Shown here: in pieces, positions 17,801-26,630 of the stretch
How positions within the stretch are numbered: the first letter of the stretch is position 1
Layout of the letters: every line of letters starts with the position of its first letter
Source of the DNA: an uncultured Pelagibacteraceae bacterium
Lineage (GTDB): Bacteria; Pseudomonadota; Alphaproteobacteria; Pelagibacterales; Pelagibacteraceae
Assembly: GCA_902601705.1 (NCBI GenBank)
Contig: CACKNV010000001.1
Span: forward strand, 248,001 to 312,000
DNA length: 64,000 nucleotides
Direction of reading: 5' to 3'
Notes under the pieces: model-generated
Database searches by the model: none
What the model saw: only the letters and a program-made list of their open reading frames with translations
What the model was told of the DNA's origin: nothing
Made by a program: the position numbers and the translations under genes

Positions 17801-18657
17801 TTTCTATCTCTAATAGCTTTACCAAATCTAACACCTCTAAATAGTGCTTCTGCTATTGAACCTAAACCTAGACCTTCTATTGTGTTCTTAAATCTTGCTT
17901 CCCACCATTCGTCATTTACATCAGACTTTAAATATCCAAAATAACTATCAACAGTTTCTGGTGCATATTCAGCAAGTAAATCTGTCATTCTTCCTGAATT
18001 TTCATCAAATACTGTAAAGTCAGCTAAAGCACCTTTTGCAGACGCTTGACCAAATGCACCTAGAGTTGATTTAGCTTTTGGTATATTTCTTAATTTAAAT
18101 AATTTATCTGCACCTTTAAATCCAATAACAAACTGACCAATACCTTCTACAAGATTACCAGACATACTTGTTGTATGGTCATCGTTGTCAGGATTAGTTG
18201 GGTCGTAAAAGAAACCTTTTATATTGAAAGCGTCATTGACACCTATAGCACCTGTAATTGGTGCAAGTATTCCGTATGTTGCAACTTTATCTGCTTCTTG
18301 TACTGCTTGTTTATATGGAATGTATTCAATCAATCCATTTTTAGCGTCTTTACCATATCTAAAGCCACCAAGAGTAGTCTTGTCTCCTAAAGTGTCACCT
18401 AAATCTTCTACTAGACCTACTGTACTATTTATTGCTTTTCTTGACGCTTCATACGGTGCAACTGCAAAAGTATCAAACGCCCAATTGTTTTTTAATGCAG
18501 GTGGTAAATCAGATAATACTCCTGCTTCTGTAGGTTTATCTATAGTCTTAGCTGATTGATATTGTTCTGAATTAAATGTTTCTTGAATTTGTTGTTCTGT
18601 AGTTCCGTCAGGAAATGAAACAAGTTCACCATTAGGTGCTTTTCTTAATATTGCCAT
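14899..18657 (-). CDS. Internal virion protein (T7 gp16-like, 1252 aa)
   Basis: Large ORF in the gp16 position between fibre and gp15-like gene. Confidence 0.8.
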   Translation of the reverse strand: MAILRKAPNGELVSFPDGTTEQQIQETFNSEQYQSAKTIDKPTEAGVLSDLPPALKNNWAFDTFAVAPYEASRKAINSTVGLVEDLGDTLGDKTTLGGFRYGKDAKNGLIEYIPYKQAVQEADKVATYGILAPITGAIGVNDAFNIKGFFYDPTNPDNDDHTTSMSGNLVEGIGQFVIGFKGADKLFKLRNIPKAKSTLGAFGQASAKGALADFTVFDENSGRMTDLLAEYAPETVDSYFGYLKSDVNDEWWEARFKNTIEGLGLGSIAEALFRGVRFGKAIRDRKIDTKTAKEDQAYLEKTNNVFDEVGERLNEAQTISQKMDILNTALDEAFPKKFKTKQLNQSQRIKIINDTVKSGLKNNFERWNKGELTSEEAFNIPEGFINLDTFKAQKNLKTGKVEGGLTIEGVRTFKSFYDAITATNTKLTKRMTDEAVKRKAINDYGGDVNQVFQDFAKFADNVDNTNSLIFAHEVAYTSLLNAFPKFIRQYKKGNRTKGDMELMMFMIENMTINAKRVRTATGRNLRIFNLTKEEFLQAKYVEEEFINARNAYKNFGGGQKGFDMFLERLGRADNPTVGRQVLNFALKNRIWNVANEIWINALLSSPKTQLVNAVSNGVIGMMRPMEEAIGSKISELVSFNDLDKAKAFKLNTEEAIARYAGMAESLSASLKYAGVAFRNGELVLQSKDAGASKFDTSVTKEVPDYLGGAIVRTPSRFLNATDEFFKQINYRGKLKSQAVREAKRLGLTKKTDIKKYVDEYIKQGYDETGLRGVNEEALRYAEENTFTNELVGFTDKFADLVNSQPYLKQFFPFVKTPTNIAKAIADRSPLALAYRMGDILGRSGDPVAIAKARGQLAVGSIILSVAYILAQQGKLQGRTGKVGEKNLDIYKDAEIIRMKKSDLGFKPYSYVFDDGRQLPFGQLDPYGALLGIMVDFVSVYDQMTEEEIERFGADMQLLMLQNGGKNPLDFGQKAQIFAGSGYEAVKRNIFSKTYLRGLADLVEAFNTEDERAMQRYLSQKIGSYVPNIVYKFVNDPYYRDATTILEQVKNRTGMGTPSSPRYNALGEAHKDKDSGIKRFIKNAINPLATTQKRSDIIAEEIVRLGKGLPVLPKFMDLVEYAKYKKGKVSAYDRMNQLVSTITINGKTLRQALEAEIQLDSYKNKSDPITIGKGITDNGSKYERLRFIQNQYIQKAKSKFELEKKDYLFVDNEKLTLKKAIANNKANSETISRNRGNNQNIKLKPIITFGLNQ

Positions 18658-20333
18658 TACTTATTGCTCATACTCTTTAAGGTTTCATCTAGATTGTTAA
18701 ATACTGCACCACTAGATTGGGTTTCATTAAATTGTAATGCTTTGAATACAAAGTCACCATCAGGTTTCTTAGCAGTCTTCATTACTTCAATTATGTTTCT
18801 AAAATGATTTATAAAATCTGCTTCAAATTTTTCTGATTGAAACACACCATCAACCATATACTTAGCTTGTTTATGGTTTTCTCTATACCATCTTAACATT
18901 CTTGTATTGATATAAGTCTTTGCTTGTCCTGCTTGAAGTTTATCTCCGTAGTTAGAACTACTAGCTACAAGTGCGTCTAAACCTTTTATAGTTTCTGTAA
19001 ATTCAATATTTCCAAATACAGGTTTGTCTTTAAAGTTTCTATAGTTAGGAATGTCAGAAGTAATTATTGTTGTGAATGTAGACTTTCTAATATTTCCTTT
19101 GTAATAATTTTGTCTAGCAAAGTCTTCTGCTTCCTCAAATTTACCTTCTTCTAAGAGTTTACCTATTTCAACCATAATCAAAGAACTATCACTATTTCCA
19201 CCATCAAACTTCTGGTCATTTATAAAAGTATCAATTGCTTTTATTTCTGTATTAGTTCTAGAACTATCGTTTCGATATTCTATAATATTAAAGTCATCAT
19301 CTTGGTTAGATAAGAAGTCATAAGTTTTAAGAAATTCTTTTTTATCTTTTGACTCTCTTAATTTAATTTCATTATTTAAAGTAGCTTCTTCGTTATCTAA
19401 TAATAATTTTGTAAGTTCTTCTTTTTTCTTTTTTACTTTACCAATGTTTGCAATAGTATCAGTTCCACCTTGAATAAAGTCTGGTAAGTTTTCTATAATC
19501 TCTTTTGCATACTCAAAGTCTGTAGTTGTAGTGACATATGTCTCAATACCTTCAAGTATTCTGTCAGTTATATCAGAAGCGTCATAACCAACTCCTAGTA
19601 ATTCAGTGACTTCTTTTTGTATTTTACTTGCTAAAAATGAATATTTATCAACACCATCATCAAAGTCTCCTAATGGTGATTGGTCAAAATCTTTAAATTT
19701 TTCAAATATACCATAAATTCTATTATCTACTTTATTATTAAAGTCTTTCTCAAATTCTTGTAGTTGAGAATTTCTATGAGTATTTTCTAATATATTTCTA
19801 TAAGAAGTAGTTTCTTTGAAAAAACCTTTCTCTAATTCTAATGGTGAAAAGAAACCTAAATCATTATCTTTAATAAATTTATCTAATTCTGATTTATAGA
19901 ATTGATTAAATGCACCGTCTCTTGTGTCTTTAGCTACATTTTTTTCTTTATATGCTTTACCTAATTTATCTATAAATTTATCTGCAAATTCATTTAGACT
20001 TAATTCTTTATATTTTTCTATATAGTAAGGATTGGCAGTTTTATCTATTGTTCCATTCTTAACTGCGTCTCTAAATTTATTTTTATTTTCTATAAAGTCT
20101 TTTTCTGCTTGTGCAGAATTAATTTCTTTTTGTTTAAGTTCTTTTGATAAAACTATTTTAGTTCCTGCGTCAGATATAAAGTTATCTAATGAAGCAGTAA
20201 ATTCTTTTAGTCCTGCAATTTCAGGTTCTGCTTCTGGTTTATAAAATAAATTAAAGTCTTCAGATAATACTTGTGGTAATTCTGGTTGCAGATTTAATTC
20301 TGGTTTAATTCTTCTTTTTGCCATTATGTCCAA
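18657..20333 (-). CDS. Internal virion protein (T7 gp15-like)
   Basis: 558 aa, syntenic position. Confidence 0.72.
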   Translation of the reverse strand: MDIMAKRRIKPELNLQPELPQVLSEDFNLFYKPEAEPEIAGLKEFTASLDNFISDAGTKIVLSKELKQKEINSAQAEKDFIENKNKFRDAVKNGTIDKTANPYYIEKYKELSLNEFADKFIDKLGKAYKEKNVAKDTRDGAFNQFYKSELDKFIKDNDLGFFSPLELEKGFFKETTSYRNILENTHRNSQLQEFEKDFNNKVDNRIYGIFEKFKDFDQSPLGDFDDGVDKYSFLASKIQKEVTELLGVGYDASDITDRILEGIETYVTTTTDFEYAKEIIENLPDFIQGGTDTIANIGKVKKKKEELTKLLLDNEEATLNNEIKLRESKDKKEFLKTYDFLSNQDDDFNIIEYRNDSSRTNTEIKAIDTFINDQKFDGGNSDSSLIMVEIGKLLEEGKFEEAEDFARQNYYKGNIRKSTFTTIITSDIPNYRNFKDKPVFGNIEFTETIKGLDALVASSSNYGDKLQAGQAKTYINTRMLRWYRENHKQAKYMVDGVFQSEKFEADFINHFRNIIEVMKTAKKPDGDFVFKALQFNETQSSGAVFNNLDETLKSMSNK

Positions 20334-20899
20334 ACTCCTGATACAGAATTAGTTTGTGCGTTCTTCTGTTTGTTTGTCATCAGACCTGCGTTCTCTTTTT
20401 GAAATTCTAAACTGTAATAAGTATTTGCAACATTCAATGCAGACGAAGCAAATAACAATGCAGGATTAGGTGGTTGTAAATAAGTTGATTGTGCTTCTTG
20501 TCCAAACTGTATCGCTTCTAAGTTCCTTTCAAATTGAGAAATATTAATTCCTAAGTTTCTTTGTAGTGAAGCATTATAATTACCTTGAACTCTATAATAA
20601 TCACCCATCAATCTTTCTTGTGAACCTGATAAAGCTAAACCTTCTGAACCTGCTATGAATTTTGCTCTAGCTACTCTAGAACGAATGTCTGCTTGGAAAC
20701 CTTTTTCAGAACTTTTTGCAACTGCTTGTCTTATTTTTAATTGTTCAGTTGCATATCTTCTTATTGCATTTACTCTAGCAATTTCATTTTGTCTTTTCTG
20801 CGCAACGAAACGTGCCTTTTGAGATTCTTTCGCCTGTTGGTATTGTAAGAAAGACGACCCTGCACTAGCAATTAAGAGTGCCGTTGTTGGTTCACACAT
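20324..20899 (-). CDS. Internal virion protein (T7 gp14-like)
   Basis: 191 aa, MCEPTTALLIASAGSSFLQYQQAKESQKARF N-terminus; syntenic position. Confidence 0.75.
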   Translation of the reverse strand: MCEPTTALLIASAGSSFLQYQQAKESQKARFVAQKRQNEIARVNAIRRYATEQLKIRQAVAKSSEKGFQADIRSRVARAKFIAGSEGLALSGSQERLMGDYYRVQGNYNASLQRNLGINISQFERNLEAIQFGQEAQSTYLQPPNPALLFASSALNVANTYYSLEFQKENAGLMTNKQKNAQTNSVSGVWT

Positions 20900-21375
20900 A
20901 TTTTAATAAACTCATAAAATGGTAGTTGTAAAACTCCGTAGTTAATTTTTCGTAAAAATTTAAATCCACACCATTTGAGCCAACGTATATGTAGTTCATT
21001 TCTACAATCTACGTAGTTCCATAATGTTGGATACTTTTGATTTAAAAAATCTATCACTTTTCTACTTTCTCGTAAGAAACTAAATCTTATGCGATAGATT
21101 TCATCTGAAGCTAATAACCAGATAGCACCTTCTTTAGATACTCCAAACATACCGACAGGTATATTTTCAGTGTCTACAATTGTGAAACATACTTCAGAAG
21201 CAACATACCCCTTTAGTAAAACATTGTATGGTGTTGAACCTGAATTAGCTAATATTTCTTGAATATCTGCATATCGAAGTTTGTCTTTTAAGTAATGACA
21301 ATCTTCGTGAGTAGATAAACGAAAACCATTAAATTCTTTGACTTGCAGTGACATAAAAACCTTGCCAACTTGCAT
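20872..21375 (-). CDS. T7 gp13-like / acyltransferase-fold internal protein
   Basis: SEVCFTIVDTENIPVGMFGVS...IWLLASDEIYRIRFSFLRESRKVIDFLNQKYPTLWNYVDCRNELHIRWLKWCGFKF, GNAT-like order; between gp14- and gp12-like genes. Confidence 0.7.
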   Translation of the reverse strand: MQVGKVFMSLQVKEFNGFRLSTHEDCHYLKDKLRYADIQEILANSGSTPYNVLLKGYVASEVCFTIVDTENIPVGMFGVSKEGAIWLLASDEIYRIRFSFLRESRKVIDFLNQKYPTLWNYVDCRNELHIRWLKWCGFKFLRKINYGVLQLPFYEFIKICVNQQRHS

Positions 21376-23686
21376 TAATGAAGTTGCTAGGTAAGTGACT
21401 ATTGTTTTTTATTTTAACTGTTAATTTGTCATTTTCAGATTGGACTGCAAAAGTAAAATCTCCATCTTCTAGATTTACAGTTCCTGTTAGTCCTGAACCG
21501 ACTACCGTTCCTGTAAATGTAGAATTTGAGGTACTACGTCCTACTGGTGTGACTTCTGTTGTAAAAAATCCTGTATCATTAAAACTTACAGACCAATTTC
21601 TAATCTGTAATCTTCCTTCTTTAACTGAAACTCTACTTCCTACGCTATCTGCTACTTGTAAGAATTGTTGTGAGAATTGAAATTCAAATTCATATTGCTC
21701 ACCAATAAAAAAGTTTTGTGCAGTTATATCTCCACTTACTACAATACTTGTTCCTGATTGTGATACTGTAGCAATTTCTTGTCCTGCTTTGTTTGAAGCA
21801 CCAGAACGACCAACTACCTTCATTGTATTATTTATTGTGTAAGGCAACGTGATAGTTGTTTGGTTTGTTCCTGCGTTATAGCTTTCTGTAATCTGAGTGT
21901 TGTTAAGTTTTCTATCTAAGTGAGTTAAATAAGTTTCTCCTGTATCAGTAAGTGCAGGTGAAACATCTATAGTTTCTAAATAAACTCCATCACTTCTTTC
22001 GTTTACAATAAATAAAGTATTTTCAATAAAATCAATATTTAAAATTTTATCTGAAGTAGTAGAACCATAAGTCCATTTGTGCCACGCAGATTGTAGTCTT
22101 TTGTTTTGTGCTACGTAATATTGAAATACATATAAAGCATTATCCTCATCACCTGATAAAGCTATTAAGATATTTTCAGTTGTAGAAGTAGCAAGTTTAA
22201 AAACATTAGCAGGAATAAACTTAGGCACATTAGCCGTAATATCGTCAGCTTTTTTCGTATCTGTATCAGACGCAACGAAAAACTCTCTAACCCCTGTAAA
22301 GTTTCCTTTATTAAACGTGAAGAAGACATTAGAACCTGAGCCAACTGGTTTAACTTTTCTGTCTGCTTCGAACTCAGTTGTGACATTGATTGATATATTT
22401 CCTGCAGTTAATGTTGCGCCACCAGTCACCATAAATTGAGACTGGTCACTAAATATTAATAATTCTTCATCAAAAGATACTGCGTGTCTTAATATACTTA
22501 CTTTAGTGTGAGTACTTGCAACATCTATTGGGTCAGTATCTAAAGTAGAAGTCACTGTTTCAGGAAAGAACTCAAAGAACTCTCCACTTCTACTCATTAT
22601 AACATTTTCATCAGCTAACAAACCTAGTCTGTTTCTATGAAAGAAAATGTCATTTAATTTTTTACCTATAAAACTTGGGTCAGGTGCAGAAGTTAAATCA
22701 CCACAAACTCTTTCTCCTAAAGAAGGAACATCATAAGAGGTTGCTGAAATAGTATAAGAACTTCCATCTATTTGAGTAAATCTAAAATTACCGTCTGCAG
22801 TCCTAATTAATAAATGAGGAAACTTTGTATTTTTAATTGTTGTAGCAGTTGCAGGTGCTACAGTTTCTTGCCATAAATTGTCTACGTATTTTACATAGTA
22901 ATTATCAAAGTTATTACTTGCGTCTCCAATAACTTCAACAACCATTCCATTTATTGCAGGTTGAGGTAAATCAGAAAAGTTTTGTACTTTATCGTGAATA
23001 ACCTGAGAAGCGTCATCACCAAATCCATCAGAAGCTGATACACTTAAAGTCCCTGACGATTTAGTAATTGAAAAACTGCTATCTCCAATACTTTGAATTG
23101 TTATTCCACTTGGCGAACCAATTGCAGATTGTAGTCCATTTCTTATATCTTCAAAATTTGTATTAGAAGATGTAAAGCTAAAAGTCGTTCCATCAATCGT
23201 CAAAGAATATTTAGTATTGTCAACTCCTTGTAAGACAGAATAAATTGCTTGTTCTACTTTTGCAGGACTTGTTGTTGTGTCCATTTCACATTGAATATTT
23301 TTATTTAATACAAAAGTAAAATCTGCAACAGTCACACAAACAAAATCATTCTTTGGGTCTGAAGAAGTTAAATATGCAGTTGCGCCTGTTTGATTTACTA
23401 CAGTCTTTTGAGTTCCATCTGTTTCGTATGCTTCTATAGAACCATTTTTTATTACAATAATATATCTTTCAGCTACGTCTCTATTAATGGTATGCAAGAA
23501 AGCATTTCCAAAAGTTGATGTTGATAGTTTTGCGATATAATTAGTTGGTGGTCTTTTTTTGAGACCTTCAACAACACTAGAAAAACCATTAAGTTGAGTT
23601 GTAGCTTGTGAACTTAATCTTAATACTTCTGGTTGCTGACTTACTCCTTGAACCAAGTTTGGTATGGTTCTAGAAACTAAAGGCAT
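21329..23686 (-). CDS. Tail tubular protein B (T7 gp12-like)
   Basis: 785 aa; MPLVSRTIPNLVQGVSQQPEVLRLSSQATTQLNGFSSVVEGLKKRPP is a strong gp12 signature. Confidence 0.93.
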   Translation of the reverse strand: MPLVSRTIPNLVQGVSQQPEVLRLSSQATTQLNGFSSVVEGLKKRPPTNYIAKLSTSTFGNAFLHTINRDVAERYIIVIKNGSIEAYETDGTQKTVVNQTGATAYLTSSDPKNDFVCVTVADFTFVLNKNIQCEMDTTTSPAKVEQAIYSVLQGVDNTKYSLTIDGTTFSFTSSNTNFEDIRNGLQSAIGSPSGITIQSIGDSSFSITKSSGTLSVSASDGFGDDASQVIHDKVQNFSDLPQPAINGMVVEVIGDASNNFDNYYVKYVDNLWQETVAPATATTIKNTKFPHLLIRTADGNFRFTQIDGSSYTISATSYDVPSLGERVCGDLTSAPDPSFIGKKLNDIFFHRNRLGLLADENVIMSRSGEFFEFFPETVTSTLDTDPIDVASTHTKVSILRHAVSFDEELLIFSDQSQFMVTGGATLTAGNISINVTTEFEADRKVKPVGSGSNVFFTFNKGNFTGVREFFVASDTDTKKADDITANVPKFIPANVFKLATSTTENILIALSGDEDNALYVFQYYVAQNKRLQSAWHKWTYGSTTSDKILNIDFIENTLFIVNERSDGVYLETIDVSPALTDTGETYLTHLDRKLNNTQITESYNAGTNQTTITLPYTINNTMKVVGRSGASNKAGQEIATVSQSGTSIVVSGDITAQNFFIGEQYEFEFQFSQQFLQVADSVGSRVSVKEGRLQIRNWSVSFNDTGFFTTEVTPVGRSTSNSTFTGTVVGSGLTGTVNLEDGDFTFAVQSENDKLTVKIKNNSHLPSNFINASWQGFYVTASQRI

Positions 23687-24291
23687 TAGTAAATCCTATT
23701 ACTTCTTGAAATTGTGTAAGTTTGTTCTGGCGTATCAAATATTGAATAGTCACCAGTATTTGCTTCTGCGCTTCTCAAAATAGATAACGCTTGTTTTTCA
23801 TCTTCTTGTGAAAATTTGTGTAAAGTATTTGCGCCTAAAGTTCTATCGTGAAAAACTCTAGCACTTCTTATTGTAATATATCTTTTAGCTTGTTCAGGTA
23901 TTTCATTAAAAGGTAATAAATAAACTTGAACTACATCTTCAAAATCTCTATCGAATATATCTGTATTCTTTGCAAGATTATAAAGAAAGCCATCACGTTG
24001 AACTAAATCATAGTCACGTCTAGAAATTAGATTTGGGTCTAAGTCTACTCTAACTACATTAGTTGCAACTGGAATTTTGTTATTAGTATCTCTTGTTAGA
24101 GTACTTTTATAATGAGTGTTGAAGTGCCAACCTGCAGATTGAACTTCTCTTGAAATTTCTGATAAAACATTTTTAGCGACTGTTCCGTCTACTGGTAAAG
24201 ACCCACTTAAACTGTTTAATGGACTTTCCCCAATTGTACTAAGAATTACATTGACACTTTCAAGTTCAGTGCCACGAGTTGTTGTTGTCAT
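23686..24291 (-). CDS. Tail tubular protein A (T7 gp11-like)
   Basis: ESVNVILSTIGESPLNSLSG...EISREVQSAGWHFNTH...RYITIRSARVFHDR. Confidence 0.93.
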   Translation of the reverse strand: MTTTTRGTELESVNVILSTIGESPLNSLSGSLPVDGTVAKNVLSEISREVQSAGWHFNTHYKSTLTRDTNNKIPVATNVVRVDLDPNLISRRDYDLVQRDGFLYNLAKNTDIFDRDFEDVVQVYLLPFNEIPEQAKRYITIRSARVFHDRTLGANTLHKFSQEDEKQALSILRSAEANTGDYSIFDTPEQTYTISRSNRIY

Positions 24292-24368
24292 TACGGTAAA
24301 AAACTATCAAACCACTGGTCAATCTTTTTACCTATCCATCTTCTAAATTTACAAAACCAACACGGCAT
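24291..24368 (-). CDS. 25-aa micro-ORF coupled to tail tube gene
   Basis: Hand translation MPCWFCKFRRWIGKKIDQWFDSFLP; AGGAG upstream; TAATG overlap with tail tubular protein A start. Confidence 0.55.
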   Translation of the reverse strand: MPCWFCKFRRWIGKKIDQWFDSFLP

Positions 24369-24384
24369 AATTATCTCCTATAAG

Positions 24385-24414
24385 ACCACTGGCGTAGTCT
24401 CCCACGCCAGTAGT
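24385..24414 (-). terminator. Stem-loop downstream of major capsid gene
   Basis: Minus strand ACTACTGGCGT-GGGAGACT-ACGCCAGTGGT, 11-bp stem with one G-T pair; positioned like T7 T-phi after gene 10, but no clear U tract. Confidence 0.6.
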
Positions 24415-24423
24415 TATTTATTA

Positions 24424-25377
24424 TTATGATTTATTGATTGAAACTGCACATTCTGGTCTTAGAATGTTATGTCCAACCATCATTCTTGCAGTCATTAATG
24501 TTCCCATTCTTCTTGGGTCATAAGTACTTTCAAGAGTTAAGTCTTTTCTCTTTACAGTTCCTATTGCACCTCTTTGGAAGATAGTCGCAACAACGTCTGA
24601 AGCGTTCACTAAATAATCGTTGTTTTGTCCAGTAGCACTGTCTGTAGACGAATTTACATAAGCGTCTACTGCAGTATTTGATTTAATTACTGGTACTCCA
24701 CCGATAGCTACTACAGAACCTTTACCAAAGTCACCATTGTTCGCTGAGAAATCTCTTGAAACAAGTTTGTCAACATTTGCAAGTTTGTAATAAATATCTG
24801 GTGTCACAACCATATATCTTTCAGTTGAAGGAACATCGTTTTCATCTAACTTCTGAATACCTTCAAATACGCTTTCAATTAATGAAGTCATATTTGTATC
24901 AGCGTCAGCGTCAACAATTTCAGTTCCTGCACCAGTATCGCCACTGATATTTGCAGTTGCTCTACTAGCTTTTACAATTAACTGAAGTAAGTGTTTGTCT
25001 ACTTTTTTTGCTAAAGCACGACCCATTTCGTTTGAGAATATACTTCTCACGTCAAAATGATTTTTAAGTTCGTCTACTTCTGCAACGAAAGTTGAAGAAA
25101 TCAACATATCATCTATGTTAATTAACTTCTCGGTTTGTTTAACAGTTGACCCTGTTATCTCGTTTCCTGCAGTATGATAATCAGCAGTAATTTTTCCTGT
25201 GACAGGAAAAGAAGCTGACTTACCATTTTGGATATTTCTTACAGTAGTCATATTCATCATTTGGTTTTCTCTACCAAAAGCAGATAATACTTCACCACTG
25301 AAGATTTTTAGGAAAAGAGCATTAGCGTCACCTGTTGCTAGGTTTTGACCTAGTCTTGTTGGTGTAGCGTTTGCCAT
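24424..25377 (-). CDS. Major capsid protein (T7 gp10-like)
   Basis: 317 aa; RLGQNLATGDANALFLKIFSGEVLSAFGRENQMMNM...RRMGTLMTARMMVGHNILRPECAV. Confidence 0.93.
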   Translation of the reverse strand: MANATPTRLGQNLATGDANALFLKIFSGEVLSAFGRENQMMNMTTVRNIQNGKSASFPVTGKITADYHTAGNEITGSTVKQTEKLINIDDMLISSTFVAEVDELKNHFDVRSIFSNEMGRALAKKVDKHLLQLIVKASRATANISGDTGAGTEIVDADADTNMTSLIESVFEGIQKLDENDVPSTERYMVVTPDIYYKLANVDKLVSRDFSANNGDFGKGSVVAIGGVPVIKSNTAVDAYVNSSTDSATGQNNDYLVNASDVVATIFQRGAIGTVKRKDLTLESTYDPRRMGTLMTARMMVGHNILRPECAVSINKS

Positions 25378-25497
25378 AGTTTATTTTCTCCTTTTTAACT
25401 ATTTATTATCTACTCATTTACTTTCATTGCTAAGTTGTCACTCGTAAGTGGCTAAGTTAGATTTTAATAAGTACACCCCTCTTATGAGAAGTGGTGT

Positions 25498-25620
25498 TCA
25501 CTTGTTAAATCTTTTGGACATTACTTTCCAAAATTCTTCTTCAGTTAATCTTTTCTTTCTTTTCTTTGTTTTGCATTTACACTCTTTGCATTTACATTTC
25601 TTTTTATATTTTTGTTCCAA
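25498..25620 (-). CDS. Candidate small Cys/Lys-rich protein (TTG start)
   Basis: Hand translation M(TTG)EQKYKKKCKCKECKCKTKKRKKRLTEEEFWKVMSKRFNK; CxCxxCxC metal-binding-like cluster. Confidence 0.4.
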   Translation of the reverse strand: MEQKYKKKCKCKECKCKTKKRKKRLTEEEFWKVMSKRFNK

Positions 25621-25870
25621 GTTTCCAAGACCTCAAAGCCCAATATACTGGTGATAGATTTTTTTGACCTTTTACTTTTTTTAATAATGCACCGTGTCGT
25701 GCCATAAAAGATTTTCTATTACTGTCTGAACTTCGTTTTATTTTCATATTTGGGTCACCAAATCTGACTGTCTTGATATTACCTGTTGATTGGTCTTTGA
25801 CGTAAACTTTAAACTTTTTAGTTCCTGTATTATCTCTAATAATTTTATTTAAAGGTTTTTTATCTTCCAC
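25604..25870 (-). CDS. Conserved phage protein with FGDPxM...RKSFMARH...YWALRSW motif
   Basis: VRFGDPNMKIKRSSDSNRKSFMARHGALLKKVKGQKNLSPVYWALRSW, a motif recurrent in marine phage virion-region proteins. Confidence 0.65.
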   Translation of the reverse strand: MEDKKPLNKIIRDNTGTKKFKVYVKDQSTGNIKTVRFGDPNMKIKRSSDSNRKSFMARHGALLKKVKGQKNLSPVYWALRSWKLGTKI

Positions 25871-26015
25871 CTCTATTTGCCTTTTTAAAAGTTCTCTTTT
25901 TACTTTTATTCATAGAAGAAAATTTAGGTCTCTTTTTTGAGATACTTGTTTTTTTAAATCTACTTCTAGTTTCGTGTTCTATCTTATTAAGAAGACTATT
26001 CTTCTTTTTTGCCAC
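25860..26015 (-). CDS. Small Lys/Arg-rich phage protein (51 aa, GTG start)
   Basis: Hand translation MAKKKNSLLNKIEHETRSRFKKTSISKKRPKFSSMNKSKKRTFKKANRGGR. Confidence 0.5.
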   Translation of the reverse strand: MAKKKNSLLNKIEHETRSRFKKTSISKKRPKFSSMNKSKKRTFKKANRGGR

Positions 26016-26165
26016 CTACTTTCCTGCAATTTTAAGTGCCTGTCGGTGTGCAAATTTAAAAGACTTACCTTTGTTCATTAATTGGTTCATTAAAGCCATA
26101 TGCTTTTTTGAGTGATGAACACTATGTTTTTTCAAGGTAGCTTTTTGTTTATCTGTAAGTGCCAT
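26016..26165 (-). CDS. Small His/Lys-rich phage protein (49 aa)
   Basis: Hand translation MALTDKQKATLKKHSVHHSKKHMALMNQLMNKGKSFKFAHRQALKIAGK. Confidence 0.6.
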   Translation of the reverse strand: MALTDKQKATLKKHSVHHSKKHMALMNQLMNKGKSFKFAHRQALKIAGK

Positions 26166-26166
26166 A

Positions 26167-26265
26167 TTAGTACATCTTTAGCTTTTTCTTCTTAGCCATA
26201 GCAATTGCAGATTGTTGTTTTTTGCTTTTGCTTTTACCTTTTTTGTTTTTCTTTTTTCCGTACAT
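26167..26265 (-). CDS. 32-aa Lys-rich phage microprotein
   Basis: Hand translation MYGKKKNKKGKSKSKKQQSAIAMAKKKKLKMY; TAATG overlap with holin stop. Confidence 0.5.
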   Translation of the reverse strand: MYGKKKNKKGKSKSKKQQSAIAMAKKKKLKMY

Positions 26266-26630
26266 TATTTTTTCCCCTTTATGTTTTTAAGAGTAGACAT
26301 TCCAAAACTTCCTGAGAATACAATAAGGACTGCCCACCAAAATTCAGTTGGTGCTGATTTAAGTATTTCAAAACCTTTCATCATATAAGGTTGAGAAAAC
26401 GGTAGAAAAGTAAAAATAAAAATAGCACTAATTAAAATAGTTAATATTTCATCTTTAATTGAGTGTTCTTGTTGTCTTACTTGTTCAACAGAAACAGTTT
26501 TTACTGCTTCAATTTCTTTTGCTCTAATTATTTTATCTTTCTCCATTTTATGATTTATTCCATCTATGACTTTAGAACCAATCATTCTAGTCAATGGATT
26601 TTTCAAAATTGGTAAAATAAAATTAAGCAT
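26265..26630 (-). CDS. Holin (3TM-type)
   Basis: NPLTRMIGSKVID..., two strong TM segments near C-terminus (ILTILISAIFIFTFLPFSQP, FWWAVLIVFSGSFGMSTL). Confidence 0.72.
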   Translation of the reverse strand: MLNFILPILKNPLTRMIGSKVIDGINHKMEKDKIIRAKEIEAVKTVSVEQVRQQEHSIKDEILTILISAIFIFTFLPFSQPYMMKGFEILKSAPTEFWWAVLIVFSGSFGMSTLKNIKGKK

